64,000 bases of DNA from Euryodendron excelsum (taxonomy: Eukaryota > Streptophyta > Magnoliopsida > Ericales > Pentaphylacaceae). The translations under genes were made by a program, and so were the position numbers. The DNA lies in assembly GCA_033060915.1 (NCBI GenBank), contig CM065386.1, forward strand, positions 10,736,001 through 10,800,000. Direction: 5' to 3'. Below the pieces are notes generated by a model that made no database searches, was not told where the DNA came from, and saw only the letters and a program-made list of their open reading frames with translations. How positions within the stretch are numbered: position 1 is the stretch's first letter; each line of letters begins with the position of its first letter. Shown piece after piece: positions 22,110 through 33,680 of this stretch.

Positions 22110-25100
22110 TGTCGCACCCCGATTTTTGGGATGTCCAAGGTCCTTTTGGCTCGAAGACCCTAAAGCACGGAACTCTGTCACTAGAACTCGTCCTCCTAGA
22201 AGGACAAGTGCGACTAGGTGTGAAAATTGGTTTGATTAAGGTGAGTTAGGGCACCTAAAACTAAGTATTAATCCGAAGATTAAACTTAGGGTTTTTTGAA
22301 AAAGGTTTTGAAAACTCCCTTAAGAGAGGGTTTTCAAGGGAATAGGTTGTTTGGCAACCTTTGGAAAGATTTAAGCCCTTTTTGAAAAATAACTCCATTC
22401 TGGTCATTTGAAAACAGAAGTCTATGGTTTAGGGGTTGATTACGTGTAGGGAAGATATCCTAAGATCATCACCATACCCCGCCCTTTCGGTACCTACATG
22501 CCTAATCACCCTTTGTTCACTCACTAGAACAACCGGTTATCATTGTCCACCTAATATCCACTTTGAAATTTTCAAAACGGGGTGTAGTAATCACTTTTCG
22601 GATGGATGATGCATAATGCAAGTTTTTGAAAGAAGTTTGAAAATAATAAGGGCTTTGAAAGAGTTTGGAATAGGAACTTTGAATTGATTAGAATTTTTGA
22701 AAAGGGGATTGGAGTTGGAATAAAAGTTATGACCGCACCATTTTAGGTTGCCTACGTATCTCATTTGGCGAGAATTAGGTCAATCGTAATTCGGGCAAGA
22801 GCCCGATGGAAAATAGGCACATTAGGGCCTTTGGAAGGTTTAAAGACACTTTGGGGTCTTTAGAAAAGTTTAAGATAGTTTAAGGTCTTTGGAAGTTGGA
22901 GACTCTTTGTGGTCTTGGAAGTTTTGACTTAAATTGGATGGTGGGGTATTTTGAAAATATTTTTGGATCAACTTAAGGAAGTTTTGGAAAGAAATGCTTT
23001 GGCATGACTCAAGAGAATTTGAAAGTGTTTTCGAAGTCTTGTTTTGAAAACCTTGGAGGCATATTTTGATGAATTAATTTCTTAAAGTGGTTTTTGAAAA
23101 TGACTAAGGGTTTGGAATCCTAATATGGACAACCTTAGAGGTTGATCTTGTTTTATCACTTATCCTTGGGATCCCTAATGATGAGGGGGCTAGGGACACC
23201 TTAGGTTTGTGACATTTTGAAAATATTTTTGGAAATGTCTTGAAGATGGAGTGTAAGAACATTTGAAAAGTTTATGGAGTTGGTTTTTTTTTTAAATCAT
23301 GAGAGTAGGAGGTTTTGGAAAAATAGGTTATGAGAATAGTTTACAATTGAAAGATCATTTAAAAAAGGATTCAAGAGTTGGAACCTTGAAGTGTACTAAC
23401 CTAGGTTAGGTTGGCCTAGGGTTAGGGGTGACATAAGGTTAACTAACTTGGGTTAGGTTAACCTAGGGTGAATAAACTAGGATCAAGTTAACCTAGGGTT
23501 GGATAACTAGGGTCAAGTTAACCTAGGATTGGACAACTACGGTCAAGTTAACCTAGGATTGGACAACTAGGGTCAAGTTAACCTAAGGTTTGTCAACTAG
23601 GGTCAAGTTAACCTAGGGTTGGTCAACTTGGGTCAAGTTAATCTAGGGTTGGACAACTTGGGTCAAGTTAACCTAGGGTTGGACAACTAGGGTCATGTTC
23701 ACCTAGGATTGGACAACTAGGGTCAAGTTAACCTAGGGTTAGTCAACTAGGGTCAAGTTAACCTATGGTTGGTCAACTAGGGTCAAGTTAACCTAAGGTT
23801 GGATAACTAGGGTCAAGCTAACCTAGGGTTGGTCAACTTGGGTCAAGTTAACTTAGGGTTGGACAATTAGGGTCAAGTTAACCTAAGGTTGGTCAACTAG
23901 GGTCAAGTTAAACTAGGGCTAGTCAACTAAGGTAAAGTTAACTTGGGGTTAGATTGGACAATGGTTTTGAAAGTTGTTTTGATGCATTCTTGGAAAAAGT
24001 TTTGAAAATAAAACATAATATGCAATGGACTTTGGTTGGCAATTTTTTTTAAGATCATTTCCATGAAAATTTTGACTTTAGCCTAGAGTATGATTTATAT
24101 GGTTGGTGATTGGAGACCATTCCAAGGAAGGTTTCCTCATGGCCATTATAACCTTTATCTTAACAAGAGTGGGGGTTTCAAAAATTAACATAATGATGGC
24201 AATTTTTAAAAAATTATTTTTGATGCAAAAATGGAGAGAATGCATTTTTGAAAATCATCTTTGGAAGAAGATTTTGAAAACCATTTTCCAAGGGAACCAT
24301 TCCATCAAGAGAGGGTTTATATGGTCAAACAAAAGGGAGACCACTCAAGAGAGGGTTCCATGGGGCCATTCCAACCACTACACTTGAAAGAATGAAAATC
24401 TTGCAAATTAGAGAATTAGAAAACAACCCTTGTTCAAATTAAAACGTCATGACACCAAAATGAGAGTTAGAGGGTTAGTAGGAGGTCTTCTAAGGCATAA
24501 TTTCTAAAATCCCATCTTACACTTCAAGGGGCCAATTCTCGAAACAATTTTCGAAAGAAATATAGAGCTTAGAATTAGCATGAAAATAACAGCAATGTAG
24601 GCATTGTAGAGCGTGACAATAAGCAAAAAATAAAGCCAAGCATGCAAAACATGATCAAAATAGTAATATGCAAGGGGTCATGATCACATACAAGGCTTTT
24701 ACGCTACACCACATAAACAAGGGGATCTTAGGCCATACCATCTTAAAGTAGGCTAGTGAGATGTCCCCCTACATGGTGGCTCTCACTTGCTTTCCTCTAG
24801 GCATGATCTAAGAGTGCTCTTGGCTCAAGCATGCACGAAAGGGGGGTTGAAGATGGGAATTAAAATAGAGAATAGCCTAAGTAGGCTAGGAGGCAGAAGA
24901 GAGGAGTGGGGGAAGACACAAATATAAAAGAAATACCACCTTTTACCTTCAACACACATATAGTCTTCAAGGGATGCTTTGATAGGAGCTTGAATGACTT
25001 CAAGAAGGCTTAGAGGGCTGGTAGGGAGTGTTTGATCTTGTATAAGGCTTTATATGTGAAGTATGTGGGTTTGGGGATGATGGAACCTAAGCTAAGTGTT

Positions 25101-27056
25101 AGAGGGATGAAGTGTGTATAGAGATTCACAGTTCTGGAGTGAATTCGGCAGGGCTTCGCATCAGAAATTAGAATTGGAATATGCAAAGGGTGGTTTGGTA
25201 TTTATAGAGATTCTGGGACAGGCCTGGCGCATGTACTACATGCGCTTGGCCAAAATTTGGCCGTACGCATGTTCTACATGTGCCTGGCCAAAATTTGGCC
25301 GTGCGCATGTAGGACATGCGCAGGTATTGTTCCATTACCAGAATGATATGTGGCACCCCATGTACTGGATAAATCTCGACTGTTGATCGAAAGTTGGTCG
25401 ATCTGATCAAAATTTGAGCGCATGTAGCGTACGCTCCATCACCGGGAAGGTTCGTCCAAACTTTGTCTCGATAATTGAGTCAATCGGGAAGGTTTCAGGA
25501 GAATCGGTCGCACTCGTGATATTCTCCTAGGGCCTCCAGTGAATTTTCATGTTTTCAAGAAGTTTGAATTATGTTTGGAGGCGAGTGATATCGTCTTGGG
25601 AAGTATGCCAAAAAGTCACTTTTGCAGAGCGTCTTTGATACGCTCCGAGGGTGTTTAAAAGTGGCTATTTTCGTTTCTTGTGATCAAGGCCTTCGAGAAG
25701 CGATCTTTTCGATAGGACTGTATCGATGGAAAGTATTCTGGAAATACTTTTGGGAATTCCCAGATTTACGCATTTCTCAAGTCATTTGAAGGTGTGTTTT
25801 GATTAGGGAATCGGAGAAAAAGTTAACTTTAGCGGAGCGCCTGCGAAACGTTCCAGGGGTTGTCGAAAGTAGCCATGTTTGGGCCAACGATGAAGGGCTT
25901 CGAGAAGCGATCTATCCAATTAAGCCGTATCGATGGAAAGATCTATAGACGAACTTTCGAGAATTCCCTGATTTACGCATTTCTCAAGTCAGTTGACGGT
26001 GAGTTATAACCAGGGAATCTGGGGAAAAGACAATTTAGGCGGAGCGTTTGCGAGACGCTTTAGGGAACTTTTATCGCGTCGTGTGAGTTTAGTGTCGCAG
26101 AGTCCTCCTTGGGTTAAACAAAGGTGTATGGTGAGACCCTTTGCTCGAAATCCCAAGGCCGGTGCTGTGTCGAGGCATATTTGGGCTTCTGGGGGCAAAA
26201 CGGTCATTTTGACCAGGATTGGCTGGAAATGGTCAAGAACGGTTTGGTGTGTTGTGTTAAGTGTGTAGGGTTGTTCAGGGATGATTTTGGGAGAGTCTTT
26301 CACCGTTCGCCTGGGTTTACGCAGTGTTGAAGTGTTCAGGGGTAAAATGGTCATTTTGACTGGAGTGGGCCAGAATGGGACCGGATTCGAACCAAATGGT
26401 GTGCGGGGCACGCCTAATGGTTTAACAATATTTTGGAAGGATGGACTTATCATTTTGAGGGATTTTGAACTTTCCTAAAACGTGTCTGGAGGCCCAAGGG
26501 GCAGGTTTGGTCATTTTTTACCAAGTCGGGCTAGCAGGCGCCGGTGTTGACCTAGGTGTTGGTTCCCGAGACCGCCCGGTCCCGGAAAACTACTTGTGTG
26601 GTGTTGGTTTCTAAGAACGCTCGGTCTTAGAGAACTACCTGTAAGGGTGGTGTTGGTTCCTGAGAGCACTTGGTCCTAGAAAGCTACCTGGAAGGGTGGC
26701 GTTGGTCTCTGAGAATGCTCGGTCTCGGAGAACTACCAAATGACGGACATTTTATGTTGGCGGGCTAGCAAGCGCCAGAAGTGAACCGTCTGGAATTTGA
26801 TGAGGTGTTGGTTCCTGAGATCGCCCGATCCCGGGAAGCTACCTGGATGGCGTTAGTTTTCGGGACTGCCCGGTCTGGAAAGCTGCCTGGAATAATGGTG
26901 CTTATGGCTCTAGCGGGTCCTTGTGGACCCAAGAAGCGACCAGTTGCTTGGATTGGAGATTGTAAGGCTCATCTTGAACCTGCATGTGTTGTGATGTTGG
27001 AAACCGAACTCGGTTAGCCCGGAGATTGCCGAGCGGGCAAAATTGGGATGCTTACA
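22110..27056 (-). repeat. 3' LTR of the 24-kb element
   Basis: 4947 bp, with TG...CA ends (minus strand TGTAAGCATCCC to GCGACA). It carries the TATAAATA promoter (25199-25206), two GGCCAAAATTTGGCC modules (about 25217-25325) and the largest 30-bp array (23395-23950). In a block compared by eye with the 5' LTR (around 26030-26260), differences are several per hundred bases and mostly transitions. Confidence 0.9.
23395..23950. repeat. 30-bp tandem array in the 3' LTR
   Basis: About 16-17 units of a 30-bp repeat containing GGTCAAGTTAACCTAGGGTT plus GGWCAACTA. The unit is itself two related 15-bp halves, both beginning with CTAGGGT. Confidence 0.92.
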
Positions 27057-27075
27057 GCTGTTCCTCTTTTTTTGG
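27057..27075 (-). promoter_or_regulatory. Polypurine tract of the 24-kb element
   Basis: On the minus strand AAAAAAAGAGGAACAGC directly precedes the TGTAAGC start of the 3' LTR. The position and purine content are those of the plus-strand primer of reverse transcription, which fixes the element's orientation. Confidence 0.75.
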
Positions 27076-27394
27076 CTTTACTTGCCAAAGGCAGAAAAAT
27101 AACAAAGTAAGAATCCCTGTTTGGTCCTAAGGCGATCGAAGGGATGATGTCTTGGTGAATTTAGAATGCTTTGGGACCTCTTGTGAGTCACCGATTTGGA
27201 AGGCTTTGGAATTTAACAAGCTTTTCATTCTGGTTGGGGATCAAGTTGTCGATTTGACATGGTTTTGTTTAGGACATTCAATCTTTGCGAGTGAATGTTG
27301 AAAGCTCGACTTTCGAATATTGGCAAAGTCTTAAAAGCAAATTCAGACTTTTGGATGCTTGAAACTGATTTTGGCGGGAAGTTGATCCGGCGGG

Positions 27395-27506
27395 AACATG
27401 TGTTACACGCGCGCTTGGTGTTTTAAGCCTTGCATATGTAATACATGCGCCAGTTAGATTCTTGTGCTTGCGCATCTGCTACATGCGCTAGCCTGTGGCA
27501 TATAAA
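27395..27506 (+). promoter_or_regulatory. Putative promoter of the antisense gene
   Basis: TATAAA at 27501-27506 is preceded by ACATGTGTTACACGCGCGC (about 27395) and ATACATGCGCCAG (about 27440), with a further CTACATGCGC at about 27480. This stretch aligns with the LTR promoter module, except that the GGCCAAAATTTGGCC core has drifted. It lies 2.2 kb upstream of the antisense reading frame, and no closer TATA box with comparable context was seen. Confidence 0.45.
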
Positions 27507-28329
27507 CAGAGCAGGTTCGCGTTTTCAATGTTGCGTTTTCGAGTTTTTGGTTGATTTCGGGATTTTCTCTGAAGGATTTTGAAGGATCTTGATCGGGAAT
27601 CGTTAAAGGAGTGTTGGGAGACGTTGGGCACGTGCTAAGGATCGTCGTTGTCACCGGATTCTCGCCGAAAAGCTTGGTTTCTGCCGGAGAATTTCAAAGG
27701 TTAGTTTTCGATAGTTTCTTCAATTTTGATGTATATATCTCTGTTTCTTGCAAATGGTCTACGTAACCCTATGTTTGAGGATGTTTAGAACACAATGATC
27801 GGATTGCTTTTGTGATTTGATGGAGATTTGAGTGCGTTTTGAATGATTTTTCATGTTTGTGAAAGTGGGTTTCCTGCGGGACGTGAAAAATTGCCTCTAT
27901 AGGCTTGGGTGTTAGCCGTTTGTGTGTGATTTTTGCACCGAGAACCTTAGAAAATGTGTACAATAAACATATGAAATTTTGTAATTTTTTGAAAAATTTT
28001 GAATTTTTGGATTTTTGAAAATTATGAAAAACAGGGAAAATTAAAGAAAATTAGAAAACAGGTCATGTTGAAGGTCGAAAAATCACAAAACATTTTTTGA
28101 AAATTATAGTGACACTCTTGAACGTTCTGGGAATTTTTGTGAAATTTTGGAAATAAAACCGAAACCGAAAAATCTTGGAAGCTGAAGGAATTGTCCTAAA
28201 ATTTATGTTCGAGAACAGGACGCGTGTCGTGGGGGTGAGATTGTTTTGACTGATGGGGTGGAAGGTCTGGGATTGTTCTGGGCTGTGTTTGCGACTTGTG
28301 GAATTTCGGAGTGATGACTTTTTAAGGTG

Positions 28330-29480
28330 AAACTCTGCCGAAATTTTCAAAAATTTTATCACTTAGCTTTAAAACCTTAGTAAGGCAAATCCTTTTGAGA
28401 AAGGGGCTTTTGAGGGAGAAAGCCCGGAGAAACCGCAATTTTAGAGAAATTTTTGGGAGTGGGATTTTTGAACGAGAAAGCCCCGGGAAACTGATTTTTA
28501 GAAAACTTGAAGAATAGGGCTTTTGAAGGTGAAAGCCCAGGAAACCGTTAAACCCTTGAAATGGGGTTTTCTGAAAAAAAAGCTCGAAAAACCGTAAAAA
28601 TGTTGAACCAAGGCTTTTGAAAGAAAAAGCTCGAGGAACCGGTTTGAAAATTTTAAAACGGGTTTTTAAGGGGAAAAACCTGGGGAACCGGTTTGAAGTC
28701 TTAATATTAGATTCTTTTGAAAAAAAGTTTCGAAAACCACTAGAAAATCTTTGAGTCAGGATTTTTGAAGGAGAAAACCTGAAAGACCGACTTTGAAATT
28801 TCAAAACTGAACCTTTTAAGGAAAAAGCTTGAAAACCGTTAGAGAACTTTTGAACCGGGGTTTTTGAAGGCAAAAACCTGAAAAACCGGCTTTGGAATTT
28901 TGAAGCCAAACTTTTTGAGGAAAAAGCTTGAAAACCGTTCGAAAATTTTTGAAACGGGGTTCTTGAAGGGGAAAGCTCGAGAAACCGGCTTTGAAATTTC
29001 GAAACCAAACTTTTTGAGGAAAAAGCTTGAAAACCGTTAGAGAACTTTTGAACCAGGGTTTTTGAAGGCGAAAACCTGAAAAATCGGCCCTAGAATTTCG
29101 AAACCAAACTTTTTGAGGAAAAAGCTTGAAAACCCTTAGAAAATTTTTGAACCAGGGTTTTTGAAGAAGAAAACCCGAAAAACCGGCTTTGAAATTTCGA
29201 AATCAAATTTTTTGAGGAAAAAGCTTGAAAACCCTTAAAAAAATTTTGAACTAGGGTTTTTGAAGGAGAAAACCCGAAAAACCGACTTTGAAATTTCGAA
29301 ACCAAACTTTTTGAGGAAAAAGCTTGAAAACTCTTAGAAAATTTTTGAAACGGGTCTTTTGAGGGAGAAAGCCCGAGGAACCGGTTTTGAAATTTCGAAA
29401 TCAAACTTTTTGAGGAAAAAATCCAAAAAACAGTTAGAAAACTTTAGGTACCAAACTTTGGTGGGGAAAGCTAGAAAATC
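28330..29480. repeat. 99-bp minisatellite
   Basis: About 11 degenerate units of roughly 99 bp, each made of two similar 50-bp halves. A half contains a TTTTGA(A/G)GG(A/G) block, a GGAAAAAGCTTGAAAACC or GAGAAAACCCGAAAAACCGG block and a GAAATTTCGAAACCAAAC block. Because the period is a multiple of three, the minus strand shows long open frames reading SKFQSRFF...FQAFSSK. These are artefacts of the repeat, not proteins. Confidence 0.9.
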
Positions 29481-29746
29481 ATTGGAAAACCTTAAACGGT
29501 GATAAATGAGGCTGTGGCCCTTCCATTTTTCTTTCCTCTCTCTTTTTTCCTTCTTGTTTTTTTTCTATTTTTTTTTCTTCTTTTCTCTTTTTTTTTCTTT
29601 TTTTCTCTTTTTCTTTTCTTGTTTTTTTTTTTTTTTTTTTCTTTTTCTTCTCTCTTTCTTTTTTTGTATATACATTGATGCATTTATCTTTGCGCTTTTC
29701 ACATATAGTGACTGATTGATTCTCTTGAATGTTGTCATTTTTCAAG

Positions 29747-31690
29747 ATGTCGGAGGCCGGGGGTGACAGTCAGGACCGGAGGCGTCATGGGAAGGCGCCG
29801 CGGATAGAGCTCGAGGAGGGTGGCAGCAGTTGAGGTAGCTCGGCTAGGGGTAGCAGCCGGGGTGGTTAAGCTTGGAGCAGTGGTCGGGGTGGCCCAGCGC
29901 AAGCTGGCAGCAGGGGCATTTCTATGCAGAATAGTGGTAGAGTCGGTTCCCCTCAGGGTGGCCGCAGTGGGTCACAGCGATCTTCGAGCAGGACAGCTTC
30001 TAGCGGGAGCTCCGTGATGGGGCAGCCTTCGGCGGCTCCCGATGATAGATTTGAGGATGAGGCTAACTCGTCCGTGGACCCTCGGACAAGATACGGTATG
30101 GCCTCCGTTCGGGACAGGTGGAGAGATACTTCATTTACTGATGACCAGCTAGCCATTCCTGATATCCCCCTGCTACGTGATTTGGCGTTCCACCCGAGCC
30201 TGTATTCGCATTACGGTCGGATGCCATCATCTACCCACAGTTCCTTTAGAGGGGCCAGTATCTCAACCTTGAGGGCTATGCAGGCGTCCGCTCCATCTTA
30301 TTAGGACTTTTTGCATCGGATCGATTTTGGTGCTTTCATGACCCTACAGACGGACATACTTGATCACAGGATTGCTACGGGGTTGTTGGAGCGGTGGTTT
30401 GGGGAGACAGGGACCGTTCACTTGGTGGGTTTCGAGTTGGGGCCTACCCCTGTGGACTGGGCTATGATTACTAGGCTATCTTTCGAAGGGGTTCCGATCT
30501 CTTTACGGGACGTGTCTCTGGAGGAGGCCCGTCTTCTCTTGGGGTTGCCAGGGCTTGGGGGCTCGAGTTTCCCAGCTTCACTTTTATACTCAGCTGAGAC
30601 AGCTTTTGCTTTTGAGCCTTCACCAGATGGCTAGACTATTATGAGACGCCGGTTGGTGCTGTACGTCGTCTTTAGTTGCTTTTGCAACAATAATAGGTCG
30701 ACGGTTCCTTTGTCTTTGGTGAGCCTGGTAGCGGATCTGGACGCGCTAGACTATGTTGACTGGGGCACTTTCACCTTTGCCTGCTTCTTACGAGGGATGA
30801 GACTGAGGACATCCGGGGCTTGGGGGAGCTTGACGAGCTTTTGGCCGTTTTTGGTATGGTGGAGCTATGAGTATTTGCCAGTTCGCCGACCGGAGGTGTT
30901 AGCAGGTGATGCCTTCTCGCAGGCCACGAGGTGGGCTAGGCAGCAGGTAGTACAACGATCCTTGCTCACGGATTTTGTAGCCCTCAGGGCTAACTTGGAG
31001 TTGTTGAGGCCTCGGGATGTGACCTGGGCACCCTACCACCAGTCCACTTAGTATGCCGGCATGAGGGACGTCATCCTTTTATCCAGGTCGTGGATCACCT
31101 TCAGGGACCCTGTGTCATGGGAGACGTATCTTAGAGAGCGTCACTGGCGGCAGCTTCATATTGCCTTCCGCGCGGCCATGGATCCTCCCCAGTATATGTT
31201 TGGACTTTATCGGGCCAGGGTAGAGATCCTTTATATAGTCGGGGTTCCTAGTAAGCGGTTCCTACTTCCGCTAGATGTGGATTATGAGGCTCACTTCCGG
31301 GCGAGATCTATTGGCACTTTCACCCAGTTGGATCTGGTAGTCGGAGGGCAAGTGGCCGACCATGAGGTGGTGGAGCTTTGGCGTTGAGCTCAGGGCTTTG
31401 TATCTAAGGAGGAGTACCTAGCAGCTTGCCAGGCACGAGATCAGTATCGTGCTGAGGTGGAGGCCCTGACTGTCCGCATATCTTTGATGGAGGCCCGTTG
31501 GGTACGTTATTTATGGTTCATTATTTTCATGTTCCTTATGCATCTCCTGTGTTCTAATGCTAGCTTTTCTTCCCTTTTGCCTTTCTCTTTTGATCAAGGT
31601 CCTTTTGACGTGGGAGTTTCCTCCAGCCAGCCTTCTCCGTATGTGCCGGATATAGGCGACTTTGACTTGGATAACGACATTGCTCCTTGA
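29747..31690 (+). pseudogene. Plant-mobile-domain-like antisense ORF of the retrotransposon
   Basis: A single reading frame runs from ATG 29747 to TGA 31690 without a frameshift, broken by six stops: TGA 29831, TAA 29867, TAG 30302, TAG 30632, TAG 31049, TGA 31385. Layout: a Ser/Gly/Arg-rich N-terminus (to about 30100); a region with FHPSLYSHYGRM; then the mobile-domain core with LLERWFGETGTVHLVGFELG, TRLSFEGVPI, VDWGTFTFACFLRGMRL, WWSYEYLPVRRPE and VTWAPYH; a coiled-coil-like segment (EEYLAACQARDQYRAEVEAL); and an acidic tail (DIGDFDLDNDIAP). The stops look like C-to-T or G-to-A changes of CAG, CGA, CAA and TGG codons. Antisense extra ORFs between gag-pol and the 3' LTR are known in Tat-lineage elements, some with mobile-domain similarity; function unknown. 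A GTACGT...CAAG intron may lie at 31502-31598. Confidence 0.75.
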
Positions 31691-33680
31691 GGCGCCTTGC
31701 TTTTCCTGCGGACATATTTAGAGCTTTTAATTAGATCGATGGTCATTGTTTATGTTTTTGTGGCCGTGTGTTGGCCATTGTGGATGATGACTGTATGATG
31801 ATTTTATAAACATTATTTCTATTATCTTTTTGTTCCTTTACATGCGATGATGGTTATTTCTTTCTTCTAGTCTTGTTTTGCATGCATGTATGTGGACATA
31901 TGATGGGTATGAATGTGAACATAGGAGTACAAAAATCATGGTAGGCCTAAGAAATGGTGGATATATGCAAACCTTAAATAAGTGTGAGAATGGTGAGTAT
32001 ATTTGTTGCACACACTCAGGCAAAGCATACATGTATATAGTTTTATGTAAACTAGCCCAGAGGTAGATTGGGCGTTTATTAGAAACTATTGCTTCGGCCT
32101 TTTGCTCTTTCTTCGGAAATCTTTTTTTTTTTTTTGTTATCTCTTTTCTTGCCACATCGAGATAGTAGTTGCCCCATTCTTAGGATTTTCATTTTTGGAT
32201 CCGACCCCCCCTCTGTCTTATTTGAGGAACTGTCACTCAATTGATTTTCTCTTAGGGGCCTTATGTTTGATTTGGTAGACTCTCCAGGTGACAGTCGAAG
32301 TAGCCTTTAGTAAAAGAGCGAACAGTTTCCATCCTCAATCCGAGAAGACTTTACTTTGGACTGTAATGTAGGCTAGGTAATGAGTGATGAATGAAGGGGT
32401 ATCGAGGGTCAAACGATTTTTTTTTTTTTTTTTAAGGGTGATAGTAACCAGAACCACCTTAAGTAAGCTTTTGTTACTTTGTTCCCTTTTCTTTATCGGA
32501 TATCGCCATTTCCTCTTGAACTTGTTTAGACTAAGCAATCTTTCCTGATCTGAGGGGACTTTCTGTGGGTTGTAACGTGGCCAAGTTACGGGTTTTTGAA
32601 GGAAAGGGTATTGATGGCTTAAAGCGTGATGTGGTTTATGGGGTTTTACCAGTGATCACCTGTTTAGGTCTTTTCCTTTTGTCCGTGGGCTTCTTTGTCC
32701 ATCTCCCTCCCCTTTTTTTTTCTTCCTTGTACGACTTTGTGCCCATATAGGGCTCATCATTTCCTTTAGTTTTTGCCCCAGTATTATTACTTGCACAATC
32801 CATTGACTCTCAAGAGACATCGATCGTTATTTTATTTTTATCATTTTTCATCATCATTTATCATTTTTTTTTAGTATTGCCTTGTTTCTCGCCTTTTTCG
32901 ATGTAGGCGGGGGCCTTCTTTCTCTCTATGCTCCTTTTTGTCACTTTTTCCTCCCAGTTTTCTTTTGCCCATTGCGGGGAGTGATCACCAGTGTGGGTTT
33001 TTCGAAGGAATGTAATTTGGCTCAAAATGAATTTTTCAAAAAGTGTTCTTTTAACTGTATGGTAGTAGAATAGATGGCCCCTCTTCCTTTCAGACAAGAT
33101 TACTTAGACTATGAAGTTTAGTTTTAGAGCTTTTGGAATTATCCTTTGAAACAAACAGGAGTTAGCTTAACTGTTCGGTTACTTGCACTTGCCCCAGTGT
33201 GGGGGGTGGTTCCTGGTTAGGGTATTTAAATGAAAATTACTTGTGGCTCGAGTGGGCTGACCAAGGGAGTTATGTTTGCTATTCCAGGGATTTTGAAATA
33301 AGGGCTTCTCTTCCTTTCGAGGGTCTAACTGCAGACTGCTTTGCCATGGCGTCCTTCGGAAGCCACCTCTTTTGTGACCCACTCCCTTTCCTTCCTTTTG
33401 CTATTTTGGATCAGAAATGGTCCCCCAGGCGAGGATGCACGTACCATCCCTCCTTTCAAGTTATAGCATAATAACAAGAAAGGAAGATTCTGAGAAAGAG
33501 CAAGTACCAAAGATGATAAATGCAAATTTCAACTTCTTTCATTTCAAAAGTTTTGTTTACATGATGAGCTCTTGATTATCACAAGATAAAAGTAGAGTTA
33601 ACGAAACAAAGATTGACAGGAAAATAAAGACAAAGTTCGATAGAAGGACATCCCTTTGGTAATCACATATTCAGGTAGGC
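31691..33680. other. Internal region between antisense ORF and gag end, no gene
   Basis: This is where pol would be expected in an autonomous element read on the minus strand. Neither strand shows a protease, reverse transcriptase, RNase H or integrase motif, only short frames. The plus strand is T-rich with several TTGCCC words, like the 3' region of the antisense unit. Confidence 0.6.

Noticed and set aside
23395..23950. Regular 30-bp repeats, considered as a CRISPR-like array
   Set aside because: There are no spacers between the units, the repeats diverge, and they lie within plant LTRs in three places.
28322..29404. Long minus-strand open frames with an FQSRF/FQAFSSK repeat, looking like a repetitive protein
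   Set aside because: They are translations of the 99-bp minisatellite. The period is a multiple of three, so the frame stays open by repetition.
29479..29745. Lys/Glu-rich minus-strand frame
   Set aside because: It is the complement of a T/C-rich low-complexity tract that better fits the pyrimidine tract of an intron on the plus strand.
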